A stretch of 64,000 bases of DNA from Pseudophaeobacter arcticus DSM 23566 (GCF_000473205.1 NZ_KI421507.1:1461934-1525933); one strand, 5' to 3'; positions 46,085 to 56,041 are shown, counted from the first letter of the stretch. Program-made: numbers and translations. Notes: a model not told the origin generated them from the sequence alone.

Positions 46085-47160
46085 TTTCGGACGCCGCACT
46101 TTGGGCCTCACTTCCGGTCCCGGCCTTTTTGATCGGGGCTGACAATTGCATTCTTGATGTAAACGCTGCCGCCGAGGGTTTTTTGAATACCTCACGCCGG
46201 GGGCTGCTGAACCAGCCGGTCTGGCAACAGATCGCCATAGATGCCCCCATTGAGGCCTCATTCGAGCGCGCCCGGGCCCAGGGGACGCCATTGTTTGTCA
46301 ATGATATTGATGTGGGCTCGCGCAGCCGGGCACCGTTGCAATGCGGGGTGCAGATTGCCCCGGTTCAGGGGCGGAAAGGCGAGATGCTGCTGTTGCTCTC
46401 CCCGCGCGAGCTGGCGGCGCGGATGACGCAGAACCATTCCGCAAAATCGGCGGCGCAATCTGCCATCGGCATGGCGGAAATGCTGGCCCATGAGATCAAA
46501 AATCCACTTGCGGGCATCACCGGTGCGGCGCAGTTGCTGAGCATGAACCTCTCTGGGGAAGATGTTGAACTTACGGATCTAATTGTCAGCGAGAGCCGCC
46601 GTATCGTCAAGCTTCTGGATCAGGTGGAACAGTTCGGAAATCTGAGCGAACCACAGTTCAAGCCGGTCAATCTACATGATGTTCTTGACCGGGCGCGGCG
46701 GTCGGCCTTGCTGGGGTTTGGCGCCAATATGACCATCACCGAGGACTATGACCCATCACTGCCCCTTGCCTGGGGCGATGCGGATCAGCTGCTGCAGGTG
46801 GTGCTGAACCTGCTGAAAAACGCCTCAGAGGCGGCAGGTCCAAGCGGCGGCACCATCCGCATTCACAGCTACTACGAGCATTCCTTCAGAATGCGCCGCA
46901 GCGATGGCACCGGCAAGCTGCTGCCTTTGCAGATCGAAGTAATAGATGACGGCCCCGGCCTGCCAGAGGCAATCCGGGAGGATGTCTTTGATCCCTTTGT
47001 GTCGGGACGTGAAAACGGCACCGGCCTGGGGCTCGCCCTGGTGAGCAAGATCATCGCTGAACACAATGGCTGGATCTCAGTTGACTCGGTGCCGGGACGC
47101 ACCGTGTTCCGGCTTTCCCTGTCCCGCATACCAAAAGACGCAGAACCGCAGGAGATTTAA
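46081..47160 (+). CDS. ntrB: Nitrogen regulation sensor kinase NtrB (GlnL)
   Basis: A 359-residue soluble histidine kinase. A PAS-like domain covers the first ~110 residues; the phospho-acceptor is His137 in EMLAHEIKNPLAGI; the ATPase part has the N box NLLKNASEAA, DDGPGLP and GTGLGLALVSKI. It phosphorylates NtrC according to nitrogen state, under PII control. Its start overlaps the dusB stop and ntrC follows three bases later, so it belongs to one operon with both. Confidence 0.95.
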   Translation: MISDAALWASLPVPAFLIGADNCILDVNAAAEGFLNTSRRGLLNQPVWQQIAIDAPIEASFERARAQGTPLFVNDIDVGSRSRAPLQCGVQIAPVQGRKGEMLLLLSPRELAARMTQNHSAKSAAQSAIGMAEMLAHEIKNPLAGITGAAQLLSMNLSGEDVELTDLIVSESRRIVKLLDQVEQFGNLSEPQFKPVNLHDVLDRARRSALLGFGANMTITEDYDPSLPLAWGDADQLLQVVLNLLKNASEAAGPSGGTIRIHSYYEHSFRMRRSDGTGKLLPLQIEVIDDGPGLPEAIREDVFDPFVSGRENGTGLGLALVSKIIAEHNGWISVDSVPGRTVFRLSLSRIPKDAEPQEI

Positions 47161-47163
47161 CCC

Positions 47164-48531
47164 ATGGACGGCACCGTTCTTGTTGCAGATGACGACCGCA
47201 CTATTCGTACCGTGCTGACGCAGGCGCTGACCCGGGCTGGCTGCCGGGTGCATGCGACCTCTTCGCTGACCACCCTGATGCGCTGGGTTGCGGAAGGGAA
47301 AGGTGACGTGGTGATTTCAGACGTGGTCATGCCGGATGGCAACGGTTTGGAAATGCTGCCAAAGATTGCGCAGGACCGTCCAGGTCTGCCGGTCATCGTG
47401 ATCTCGGCGCAAAATACCATCATGACCGCGATCAAGGCTGCCGAGGCAGAGGCCTATGACTATTTGCCAAAGCCCTTTGATTTGCCGGAACTGATGAAAC
47501 GAACCGCCAAAGCCTTGGCGGAAACGCAAAAATCCCCCAGCAGCAGCACCGTTGTCGAACAGGATCGCCCCGAAGATCTGCCATTGGTGGGGCGGACCGA
47601 GGTCATGCAGGCGCTGTACCGGCTGATCGCGCGGGTGATGAACACGGATATGCCGCTGATGATCACCGGTGAAAGCGGCACTGGAAAATCGCTGATTGCC
47701 CGCGCCGTGCATGATTTTTCTGATCGCAGAACCCTGCCGTTTGTCACCGCCTCTGAAAGCGACCTGATGGCGCTGGAGGGGCCCGCCCGGCTGCTGGCCG
47801 AGGTCAAGGGCGGCACCCTGCTGATTGATGAGCTGGTTGATCTGCCGGATGAGGCCCAGGCGCGGCTGGTGCGGATGATGGATTCTCCGGGGACCCATGC
47901 GCCGCGCATCATGGCGACCAGTCAAAAAGACCCGGCTGCGGCGATGGAAAGCGGCGCGCTGCGCCAGGATCTGTACTACCGGATCTCGGGGACCGAATTG
48001 CGGGTGCCCAGTCTGCGCGAAAGGGTCGAGGACATCGCGTTGCTGTCGGCGCATTTCCTGATAAAGGCCGAAAATGACGGGGCGCTACATCGGCGGTTCA
48101 GCGAAGAGGCCAGCGAGATGATGCGCCATTGCGCCTGGCCGGGCAACGTCCGCCAGTTGGAAAACCTGGTGCGGCGGCTGGCTCTGACGGCGCGCAGCGA
48201 GGAGATCTCGCGGTCAGAGGTTGCAGCGGCTTTGGGACCGCAAACCGAGGCCGGGCCAATCATCGGCGGCACCGTCAACGAGAAGCTGGCAGATTCGGTT
48301 GCCCGTCATCTGCAGCGCTATTTTGACCTGCATGGCGATATCCTGCCGCCTCCGGGGCTTTATGCGCGAATCCTACGGGAAGTAGAGGCTCCGTTGATCG
48401 AAATTGCGCTCACGGCGACCGGCGGAAACCAGGCAAAATGCGCTGAGCTTTTGGGCATCAACCGTAATACGTTGAGAAAGAAAATCACCGACTTGGATAT
48501 TGAGGTGACACGCCGTCGCAAACTGATGTAA
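47164..48531 (+). CDS. ntrC: Nitrogen response regulator NtrC, lacking the GAFTGA loop
   Basis: A 455-residue response regulator. The receiver phospho-site is Asp53 ([11 protein letters not shown]); Walker A is GESGTGKS at 169-176; Walker [10 protein letters not shown] at 216-224; a Fis-type helix-turn-helix ends the protein ([21 protein letters not shown]). Between Walker A and B the loop bearing GAFTGA is missing: [15 protein letters not shown] is followed directly by [10 protein letters not shown]. NtrC of Rhodobacter capsulatus also lacks it and activates sigma-70 promoters. The same mode is inferred here. Confidence 0.95.
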   Translation: MDGTVLVADDDRTIRTVLTQALTRAGCRVHATSSLTTLMRWVAEGKGDVVISDVVMPDGNGLEMLPKIAQDRPGLPVIVISAQNTIMTAIKAAEAEAYDYLPKPFDLPELMKRTAKALAETQKSPSSSTVVEQDRPEDLPLVGRTEVMQALYRLIARVMNTDMPLMITGESGTGKSLIARAVHDFSDRRTLPFVTASESDLMALEGPARLLAEVKGGTLLIDELVDLPDEAQARLVRMMDSPGTHAPRIMATSQKDPAAAMESGALRQDLYYRISGTELRVPSLRERVEDIALLSAHFLIKAENDGALHRRFSEEASEMMRHCAWPGNVRQLENLVRRLALTARSEEISRSEVAAALGPQTEAGPIIGGTVNEKLADSVARHLQRYFDLHGDILPPPGLYARILREVEAPLIEIALTATGGNQAKCAELLGINRNTLRKKITDLDIEVTRRRKLM

Positions 48532-48630
48532 TATCGCCACATGACTGTGGTCGTCGCCGGTTTTTACTGGTGATGACCGCGATATATGGCGGTTGGCCGA
48601 TGTGGTCATACATCAGAATGAGGGTATCGA

Positions 48631-50913
48631 GTGGCTCAAAAGTCACAATTTTGGATTGGTCAGGGCGCATTTATGGCCTTGGACCATTGGCGTAAAACAC
48701 GTCAGGCCCGCAATATCGGTACCCTTGGAATGGTGGTGCTCGGCCCGCTTCTGGCGCTGCTGACCTTCCTGATTTTTGGTCCGCTTGGCCATGGCGCCTC
48801 GTCCAGACCGCTGCGTCTGATTCTGCTGGCGGATATGGTCTATGTCATGGCGGTCGCCGCCCTGGTCCTGACGCAGATCGCCCGGTTGTTTGCGGCGCGG
48901 CGCTCCAAGTCGGCGGGATCCCGCCTACACCTGCGCCTGATTGGCGCCTTTGGCTTTCTGGCGCTGGGGCCGACGGTGATCGTCGCGGTGTTTGCAGTGC
49001 TCACGGTGAATGTCGGGCTGGAGGGCTGGTTCTCGCAGCGGGTGCGTCAGGTGATTGGCACCTCGCTGTCCGCGGCAGAGGCTTACCAGGAAGAACACCG
49101 TCGCGGTATTGCCACCGATGGCGAGGCCCTGGCGCGATTTCTGGATCAAAGTCGCAGCCGCAGCTACTACATCAACGATGCGGAGTTGCGCCAGGTTTTG
49201 ACCCAGGGACAATTGCAGATCCAACGCGGGCTGCGCGAGGCCTATGTCATTGATGGCACTGGACGTATTCGCGCTCGGGGCGAACGCTCTTACGAGTTTG
49301 ATTTTGAGCGCCCCAGCCCTGAGGACATTGCCAAGGCCAGCTCTGAAGGGCTGAGGATTATCCAGGATTGGGACAACAATGAGTTTCGCGCCCTGGTGCG
49401 GCTGAATGCCTTTGTGGACCGGTTTTTGTATATCAGCCGCGACGTTGACGGCGCCCTGTTGAACCTGCTGGACGAGACCAAGGAAACCGCGCTGCTGTAT
49501 CAACAGCTCGAGAACGAACGTGGCCGGGTTCTGTTTGAATTTGGCCTTTTGTATATCGGCTTTGCGCTGATCCTGATCCTGGCGGCCATGTGGCTGGGGA
49601 TCTGGTTCGCGGAACGGCTGTCGCGCCCGGTTGGGCGCTTGACGGTGGCGGCCCAGCGGGTTGGGGGCGGCGATCTGAACGCGCGGGTTCCCGAAGAAGA
49701 TGGTGGTGATGAGATTTCCCAATTGGGGCATTATTTCAACCAAATGACCCATGAATTGCGGGCGCAGCGCGCCACCCTGCTGGAGAATACCAATCAGATC
49801 GAACGGCGGCGACGGTTGTTTGACTCGGTGCTGTCTTCGGTCACCTCGGGGGTTGTTGGCCTGGATCATGAGGGCAAGATCACCTTTGTGAACCGCTCGG
49901 CTGAGCGGCTTTTGGATTGGAAAGAGGACCAGCAATCCCTGTCTCTGTCGGTGGCGATCCCGGAATTTGGTCCGCTGTTTGAAACGCTGGTCGCCGGCGG
50001 TGGCGAGGCGGAGCAGGGCGAAGTCAAAGTGACCCGTCAGGGGCAGTTGGAAAACCTGCTGGTGCGGATGTCACGACGGCGCGGCGATGATGGCAAACTC
50101 GAAGGCTATGTGGTGGCCTTTGATGACGTGACCGATCTGGTCAGTGCCCAACGGATGGCGGCCTGGGGCGATGTGGCCCGACGGATTGCCCATGAGATCA
50201 AAAACCCGCTGACGCCTATTCAGCTCAGCGCTGAGCGGATCAAGCGTAAATTTGCCCCGATGCTGGGGGAGGAGAACAGCGACAAGCTGCAGTCCATGAC
50301 CGATGTGATTGTGCGTCAAACCAATGATTTGCGTCGTATTGTCAATGAATTCTCCAAGTTCGCGCGGATGCCGGAACCCGAACGCCGCGAAGAAGATCTG
50401 GTGAGCCTGGTGCAGGATGCCGTGACCCTGCAACAGACCGGCCAGCCCGGGGTTATCATCTCGGCGGAACTTCCAGACCAGCCACTTTGGGCGGATCTGG
50501 ATTCCACCATGATTGGGCAGGCGCTGACCAATCTGATCAAGAATGCGGGGGAAGCGATTGAAACGCTTCGCAAAAAGCAGCCAGATACCAGGGTGGAGCC
50601 ACAGATCCGTATCGCGCTTTGCGTGGCGCCGACCGGCGGCTATGAGATCACCATTGCCGACAATGGCATCGGTCTGCCAGAGGACCGAGCCCGGTTGTTT
50701 GAACCCTATGTGACCACCCGAAACGAGGGCACGGGTCTGGGGCTTCCGATCGTGAAAAAGATTATCGAGGAACATGGCGGGGCGCTCTCGCTTGAGGATG
50801 CGCCGATTTTTGAAGGGCACCAACATGCTGGTGCCATGGCAGTGATACGTCTGCCCGCAGCTGCCAGCGCGGAGCAGGGGAACCGGAATACAGTGAAAGC
50901 AGGTCTGACATGA
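48631..50913 (+). CDS. ntrY: Transmembrane sensor kinase NtrY
   Basis: A 760-residue membrane histidine kinase. Three spans lie near the N terminus, a periplasmic/extracytoplasmic sensor region follows, then another span near residue 305 and a HAMP (RLSRPVGRLTVAAQRVGGGDL). A PAS domain precedes the kinase core VARRIAHEIKNPLTPIQLSA with NLIKNAGEAI and GTGLGLPIVKKI. The start is GTG 48631 with TGAGGG upstream. It pairs with NtrX, overlapping it by four bases, and may sense redox or nitrogen state. Confidence 0.94.
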   Translation: MAQKSQFWIGQGAFMALDHWRKTRQARNIGTLGMVVLGPLLALLTFLIFGPLGHGASSRPLRLILLADMVYVMAVAALVLTQIARLFAARRSKSAGSRLHLRLIGAFGFLALGPTVIVAVFAVLTVNVGLEGWFSQRVRQVIGTSLSAAEAYQEEHRRGIATDGEALARFLDQSRSRSYYINDAELRQVLTQGQLQIQRGLREAYVIDGTGRIRARGERSYEFDFERPSPEDIAKASSEGLRIIQDWDNNEFRALVRLNAFVDRFLYISRDVDGALLNLLDETKETALLYQQLENERGRVLFEFGLLYIGFALILILAAMWLGIWFAERLSRPVGRLTVAAQRVGGGDLNARVPEEDGGDEISQLGHYFNQMTHELRAQRATLLENTNQIERRRRLFDSVLSSVTSGVVGLDHEGKITFVNRSAERLLDWKEDQQSLSLSVAIPEFGPLFETLVAGGGEAEQGEVKVTRQGQLENLLVRMSRRRGDDGKLEGYVVAFDDVTDLVSAQRMAAWGDVARRIAHEIKNPLTPIQLSAERIKRKFAPMLGEENSDKLQSMTDVIVRQTNDLRRIVNEFSKFARMPEPERREEDLVSLVQDAVTLQQTGQPGVIISAELPDQPLWADLDSTMIGQALTNLIKNAGEAIETLRKKQPDTRVEPQIRIALCVAPTGGYEITIADNGIGLPEDRARLFEPYVTTRNEGTGLGLPIVKKIIEEHGGALSLEDAPIFEGHQHAGAMAVIRLPAAASAEQGNRNTVKAGLT

Positions 50914-52319
50914 GTGACATTCTGATTGTTGATGATGAACGTGACATTCGCGAGTTGATTTCTGACATCCTGGAGGATGAGGGATATGCAACCCGCAAGG
51001 CCGGTAATTCAGAAGAGTGTATGGCGCAGCTCAACCAGGAGCTGCCCGCGCTGCTCATTCTGGATATCTGGCTTAAGGACAGTCAGATGGACGGCATCGA
51101 TATTCTCAAAACGGTGAAACGCGACACCCCCGAAGTGCCGGTGGTGATCATCTCTGGCCATGGTAATATTGAAATCGCCGTGGCTGCGATCAAACAGGGC
51201 GCCTATGACTTTATTGAAAAGCCCTTCAATATTGATCAGCTGATGGTGGTCATCCGCCGCGCCATGGAGGCGTCGCAGCTGCGGCGGGAAAACACCGATC
51301 TGCGGCGCAAGGAAACCGGCGGCTCTGAAATGATCGGCTCTTCTGCGGCCTTCCGTGGGCTGGTTGGACAGCTGGACAAGGTCACCAAATCCAATGGTCG
51401 GGTGATGCTCAGCGGTCCGGCTGGCAGCGGCAAAGAGATTGCAGCGCGCTATATTCATGTCAATTCGGCGCGCGCCTCTGCGCCCTTTGTCACGGTCAGC
51501 TGTGCCGGTATCGAACCCGACCGGATGGAGGAAGTCCTGTTTGGCCGGGAAAGCACCGAGCGCGGCGTAGAGCCGGGGCTGTTGGAGCAGGCACATGGTG
51601 GCGTGATCTTCTTCGATGAGGTGGCGGATATGCCGCTGGGCACCCAGTCAAAGATCCTGCGCGTTTTGGTTGATCAACAATTCCAACGGGTTGGAGGCAA
51701 TGACAAGGTGCGGGTTGATCTGCGCGTCATCTCAGCCACCAATAAGGACCTTGAGGCAGAGATCAATGCAGATCGATTTCGTCAGGAGCTGTATCACCGC
51801 TTGAATGTGGTGCCGATCAATGTGCCCTCATTGGCGGACCGACGCGAGGATATCCCGCAGTTGGCGGAGTATTTTATCGCTCAGTTCAATGAGAACCAGG
51901 GACTGCCACTGCGCGCCTTGGCGGATGAAGCGGTGGCGCTGATGCAGACCATGACCTGGCCCGGCAATGTGCGCCAGTTGAAGAACATGGTGGAACGGGT
52001 GCTGATTCTTGGCGATGGCACCGGTCCTATCGAGGCAAAGGATCTGCCGCGCGAAGAGGAAAAAGTGGTGGAAGAGGGCCGGGTTGTTTTGTCCGGTGCC
52101 CTGGCGACCCTGCCGCTGCGCGAAGCCCGCGAAGCATTTGAACGGGAATACCTGCTGACCCAGATCAACCGCTTTGGTGGCAATATCAGCCGCACCGCCT
52201 CCTTTGTCGGGATGGAACGCTCCGCTTTGCACCGTAAGCTGAAATCGCTGGGGGTTGTGACCTCCAACAAGACCGGTGCGCGCATTGCCCATGTGGAAAA
52301 GGAGGACGACATGGTCTGA
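50910..52319 (+). CDS. ntrX: Response regulator NtrX, GAFTGA motif absent
   Basis: A 469-residue NtrC-family regulator. The receiver aspartate is Asp52 in LLILDIWLKDSQMDG; Walker A is GPAGSGKE at 169-176; Walker B FFDEVADMP; a Fis-type DNA-binding helix lies near the end (FGGNISRTASFVGMERSALHRK). In place of GAFTGA the sequence reads EEVLFGRESTERGVEPGLLEQAHGG (about 208-231, split for length). So sigma-54 contact is unlikely. It overlaps ntrY by four bases. NtrX in alphaproteobacteria controls respiration, envelope and nitrogen genes. Confidence 0.94.
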   Translation: MSDILIVDDERDIRELISDILEDEGYATRKAGNSEECMAQLNQELPALLILDIWLKDSQMDGIDILKTVKRDTPEVPVVIISGHGNIEIAVAAIKQGAYDFIEKPFNIDQLMVVIRRAMEASQLRRENTDLRRKETGGSEMIGSSAAFRGLVGQLDKVTKSNGRVMLSGPAGSGKEIAARYIHVNSARASAPFVTVSCAGIEPDRMEEVLFGRESTERGVEPGLLEQAHGGVIFFDEVADMPLGTQSKILRVLVDQQFQRVGGNDKVRVDLRVISATNKDLEAEINADRFRQELYHRLNVVPINVPSLADRREDIPQLAEYFIAQFNENQGLPLRALADEAVALMQTMTWPGNVRQLKNMVERVLILGDGTGPIEAKDLPREEEKVVEEGRVVLSGALATLPLREAREAFEREYLLTQINRFGGNISRTASFVGMERSALHRKLKSLGVVTSNKTGARIAHVEKEDDMV

Positions 52320-52407
52320 GGCTTGGTGGGGGCCGGTCAGATCGAGGCCAGTGCAATCGAGACTGCTCAGACCGAGACTGATTGCAACACTGTCCCAAGC
52401 TCATTCC

Positions 52408-52534
52408 CCGCTACCGCCCCGCTACCGCCCCGCTACCGCCGAGGGTATTGGGGACTGGACCTCGTGGGGGATCTTTTGCGACCTGGGACAGGGCTGCAAA
52501 AGGACAGGGCTGCAAAGCGACAGGGCCGTAAAGA
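52408..52534. repeat. Two short tandem repeat arrays in the ntrX/lipoprotein gap
   Basis: CCGCTACCGCC occurs three times head to tail (52408-52440). GACAGGGCTGCAAAAG occurs three times with changes (52487-52534). Both lie in a 224-base gap between convergent ntrX and the lipoprotein gene. They may be simple slippage products; no binding protein is known. Confidence 0.75.
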
Positions 52535-52543
52535 GATGGTTCT

Positions 52544-53026
52544 TTAAAGCGGTGGCAAAATAACGGTGGTGCCATTGCTTTGCAGGACTGCACAGGATTC
52601 TTGCGATAGGCCAGCGTCACGTCGATTGCGTCCCGGCAAGGATTGCAGCTTGGCGATTTGCTCTTTGGTGCAGCGTGGCAATTCCAGGTGCTGGTAGCCT
52701 TTTTGCGCCATGCAGCGTTGCTCTAGCTGGCTGCGCAGGCCCTGGTTCACATCCACTGTATAGGTGCCGCCATCCACCCAGTAGCCGGGTCCGGTCCAGC
52801 AACCGCCAGCGTTACAATACTGCCGTCCCGGATAATAGACTGGTGGGCGTTGGCGGATCTGATTGGCCACGGGGGCATCTTTCAGGGCCGCGACCTTGCA
52901 GGTCAGGGTATCGCTGTTGGTCCGCGTCTGATCATTGCCGGGGCGGTAATAAACCGGCAGGGGGCCGCAGGAAGCAAGCCCTAGTACGACAAAAGAAAAT
53001 GCAGTGGCCAGGTGAAATCGGGACAT
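52544..53026 (-). CDS. Hypothetical lipoprotein
   Basis: A 160-residue protein with a lipoprotein signal: a hydrophobic start and lipobox LASC with Cys20. The mature part is rich in cysteine, tyrosine and proline (VYYPGRQYCNAGGCWTGPGY) and has about seven cysteines, suggesting disulfides in the periplasm. I recognise no enzymatic family, though similar proteins occur in Roseobacter genomes. It is divergent from trkA and convergent with ntrX, interrupting the ntrX-trkA order of relatives. Confidence 0.75.
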   Translation of the reverse strand: MSRFHLATAFSFVVLGLASCGPLPVYYRPGNDQTRTNSDTLTCKVAALKDAPVANQIRQRPPVYYPGRQYCNAGGCWTGPGYWVDGGTYTVDVNQGLRSQLEQRCMAQKGYQHLELPRCTKEQIAKLQSLPGRNRRDAGLSQESCAVLQSNGTTVILPPL

Positions 53027-53127
53027 AGGGGCGGGGTGCCGTATTTGGGCAAGAGTTACAATTGATTTGACCCTCTAGATGGCTTCTGGCATTCAAAACT
53101 GGCGAAATGGCGCCAAGGGACAGTGGC

Positions 53128-54504
53128 ATGAAAGTTATTATCTGTGGTGCAGGTCAGGTTGGCTGGCAGATTGCGCGCCACCTCTCTGCGGAACAAAACG
53201 ATGTCACCGTTGTCGACAATAACCCGGAGCTGGTGCGCCGGGCGACGGATACGCTGGATGTGCAGGGGGTGGCTGGGTTTGCCTCTTATCCGGATGTGTT
53301 GGACCGGGCCGGGGCCCGTGACGCTGATATGATTATCGCCGCCACCCATTCCGATGAGGTCAATATGGTCACCTGTCAGGTGGCCCATTCGGTTTTTTCG
53401 ATCCAGCGCAAAATTGCGCGGCTTCGGGCGCGCAGCTATCTGACTGCGATCTATTCGGATCTGTATCGCCGCGAACATCTGCCGATTGATGTGGTGATCA
53501 GCCCGGAACGCGAAGTGGCGGCTGCGGCGATGCAGCGGCTTCAGGCGCCGGCCGCCTTTGATACCGAGATCTTTATGGAGGGCGACGCCCAGCTGCTGGG
53601 CATTCAAATCGACGAAGACTGCCCGGTGGTGAATACACCGCTGCGCCAGCTCACCGATCTGTTCTCGACGCTGCGGGCCATCGTTGTTGGTGTGCGTCGC
53701 GACGGGACGCTGTTTGCTCCGGATCCGGGCGATCAGTTGTTTGTCGGCGATAGCTGCTATGTGTTTGCCCATGCCGAAGATGTTGACCGTACCATCGAAA
53801 TCTTTGGCAAGGTTGAGAAACGCCAGGACCGGGTGGTGATTGTTGGCGGCGGCAATGTCGGCCTGGAGGTGGCCAAGGCACTGGAAAGTGGCACCAGTCG
53901 CATTCGCGCCAAGATGATCGAGAAAAGCCGCAAATGTGCAGAACATGCAGCCGAGGCGCTGGAGCGGACCATCGTGCTGAACGGCGATGGTTTGGACCGC
54001 TCACTGATGATCGAGGCGGGCATTGACCGCGCTGATGCCATGCTGGCCGTCACCGATGACGACAAGACCAATATGCTGGCCGCGGTACGGGCCAAGGCCG
54101 AGGGCTGTCCCTTTGTGATTGCTCTGATCAACGACCCAACGCTGTTGCCCCTGTTGAAACCCCTGGGCATTGACGCTTTCATCAACCCGCGCGCCACCAC
54201 GGTGAGCTCGATCCTGCGCCATATTCGTTATGGCCGGGTGCGTCAGGTCTATAGCATTGGCGATGCCGAGGCCGAAGTCATCGAGGCTGAGGTAATGGGC
54301 ACCTCTCCCATGGCCGGTAAGGCAATCCGGGATATTGATTTCCCCGAGGGGGTATTGGTATGCGCCGTGCGTAAAAACGGCAAGGTGCTGCGCCCAACTG
54401 GCGGGCTGAAGATCGAGACCGGCGATGTGATCGCACTTTTTGCCATGGCGGATGACGTGCCCGAAGTGGAGCGTCTGATGCAGGTCTCCATCGACTACTT
54501 CTAG
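53128..54504 (+). CDS. trkA: Trk system potassium uptake protein TrkA
   Basis: A 458-residue cytoplasmic regulator of the Trk channel. Two TrkA-N (RCK) nucleotide-binding domains are visible: GAGQVGWQIARHLS at residue 6 and GGGNVGLEVAKALES in the second half, each followed by a TrkA-C domain. It gates TrkH with NAD(H) and ATP. AAGGGA seven bases before ATG 53128 fixes the start. trkH follows after one base, so the two are one unit. Confidence 0.96.
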   Translation: MKVIICGAGQVGWQIARHLSAEQNDVTVVDNNPELVRRATDTLDVQGVAGFASYPDVLDRAGARDADMIIAATHSDEVNMVTCQVAHSVFSIQRKIARLRARSYLTAIYSDLYRREHLPIDVVISPEREVAAAAMQRLQAPAAFDTEIFMEGDAQLLGIQIDEDCPVVNTPLRQLTDLFSTLRAIVVGVRRDGTLFAPDPGDQLFVGDSCYVFAHAEDVDRTIEIFGKVEKRQDRVVIVGGGNVGLEVAKALESGTSRIRAKMIEKSRKCAEHAAEALERTIVLNGDGLDRSLMIEAGIDRADAMLAVTDDDKTNMLAAVRAKAEGCPFVIALINDPTLLPLLKPLGIDAFINPRATTVSSILRHIRYGRVRQVYSIGDAEAEVIEAEVMGTSPMAGKAIRDIDFPEGVLVCAVRKNGKVLRPTGGLKIETGDVIALFAMADDVPEVERLMQVSIDYF

Positions 54505-54505
54505 G

Positions 54506-56041
54506 ATGGGGCGCCGCAACAAGACACCCAACCGGATCCTGCGACTGCCGCTGTTTTTGTTGATCTGGAGCGTGGCCTCGCTGGCCATGTGGGTTCCGGC
54601 GGCCCATGCGCTGGCGCTGAATGACCACCAGACCTCGCGGGCGTTTTTCTACACCGGTATTTTGGGGCTGTTTCTGGTCACCCTGGCGGGGCTGTCGCTG
54701 GGCAACCGGGTGCCGCGCTATGGCATGCCGGGGCAGCTGCTGTCACTGCTCGCGACGTTTGTTATTTTACCGCTGTTTCTGGCGGTTCCGGTGCAGGAAT
54801 CGCTGCGCAACACCAGTTTCCTGAACGCCTATTTTGACATGGTCAGCGCGGTGACCACCACCGGGGCTGATATCTACGCAGATCCCGGCAGGCTGCCCCC
54901 CAGTGTCCATCTGTGGCGCGCCATGGTGGCCTGGCTGGGCGGGTTGCTGATGTGGATCTCGGCCTCTGCGGTTCTGGCGCCCTTGTCGCTGGGCGGCTTT
55001 GAGGTGACAGCCCGCGGTGAACCCGGCGGTGGGAGCGCGGCGCACTCGCAGATCCAGGATGTCGATCCCAAAAGACGCCTGATCGAGATCGCCCTGACGC
55101 TTGGTCCGGTCTATGCCGGGCTTACGACCGTGCTGTGGATTTTGCTGATGATCACCGGCGAGACGCCTCTGGTTGGGATGGGGCATGCGATGTCGATCCT
55201 GGCCACCTCCGGTATTTCCGCCGTCGGCGGTGTTGAAAATGCTGCCAGTGGCATTGGTGGCGAAATGGTAATGTTCCTTTTTATGTTCTTTGCCCTCTCC
55301 CGCCTGACCTTTTCTGATGACACCGTCACGGTTGGTTCTGGTCGATTGGACAAGGACCCCGAATTCAGAACCGGGTTGCTGATTATTGTTGGGATGCCGC
55401 TTTTGCTGATCCTGTGGCATTGGTTCAGAACCTTCGAGGTTGGTGCCCATAGCGAGCCGGTTCAGGCGCTCAGATCCTTTTGGGGCGGGCTTTTTACCGT
55501 CATGTCCTTTTTGTCGACCACCGGTTTTGAAAGCGCCGATTGGCAAACCACGCGGGAATGGTCCGGGCTGCAAACCCCAGGCATGATCCTGCTGGGGCTT
55601 TCGGTGATTGGCGGCGGCGTGGCGACCACAGCCGGCGGTGTGAAACTGCTGCGTGTCTATGCGCTTTACCTGAATGGCATGCGCGAAATGGAGCGTCTGG
55701 TCCATCCTTCATCGGTCAGCGGAGAGGGCAGTGGCAATAAGCGGATACAAAGGAATGGCGCCTTTGTTGCTTGGATATTTTTTATGCTGTTTGCCCTGTC
55801 TCTGGCGCTGATCTCGATTGCGCTGTCGGCCGTCGGGAGCGATTTTGAACATTCCCTGATCCTGGCCATTGCAGCGCTGTCAACCACCGGGCCACTGACC
55901 GAAATTGCCGGCAATGCGCCTATTGTGCTGACCAGCCTGGCACCTGCGGCAAAACTGATCCTCTGCTTTGCCATGGTGCTGGGGCGGCTTGAGACATTGG
56001 CGATTATCGCGCTTTTGTCTCCAAATTTCTGGCGCAGCTAG
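54506..56041 (+). CDS. trkH: Trk system potassium channel subunit TrkH
   Basis: A 511-residue membrane protein. Four P-loop filter segments are visible: TTTGADIY, ATSGISAVGG, STTGFESAD and STTGPLTE, one glycine each, as in TrkH/KtrB channels. It takes up potassium together with TrkA. It starts one base after trkA and is followed by hfq after a 133-base gap. Together they keep the order trkA-trkH-hfq-hflX common in alphaproteobacteria. Confidence 0.95.
   Translation: MGRRNKTPNRILRLPLFLLIWSVASLAMWVPAAHALALNDHQTSRAFFYTGILGLFLVTLAGLSLGNRVPRYGMPGQLLSLLATFVILPLFLAVPVQESLRNTSFLNAYFDMVSAVTTTGADIYADPGRLPPSVHLWRAMVAWLGGLLMWISASAVLAPLSLGGFEVTARGEPGGGSAAHSQIQDVDPKRRLIEIALTLGPVYAGLTTVLWILLMITGETPLVGMGHAMSILATSGISAVGGVENAASGIGGEMVMFLFMFFALSRLTFSDDTVTVGSGRLDKDPEFRTGLLIIVGMPLLLILWHWFRTFEVGAHSEPVQALRSFWGGLFTVMSFLSTTGFESADWQTTREWSGLQTPGMILLGLSVIGGGVATTAGGVKLLRVYALYLNGMREMERLVHPSSVSGEGSGNKRIQRNGAFVAWIFFMLFALSLALISIALSAVGSDFEHSLILAIAALSTTGPLTEIAGNAPIVLTSLAPAAKLILCFAMVLGRLETLAIIALLSPNFWRS

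Noticed and set aside
48925..49935. 336-codon frame antisense to ntrY
   Set aside because: Antisense shadow with no domain; ntrY is secure.
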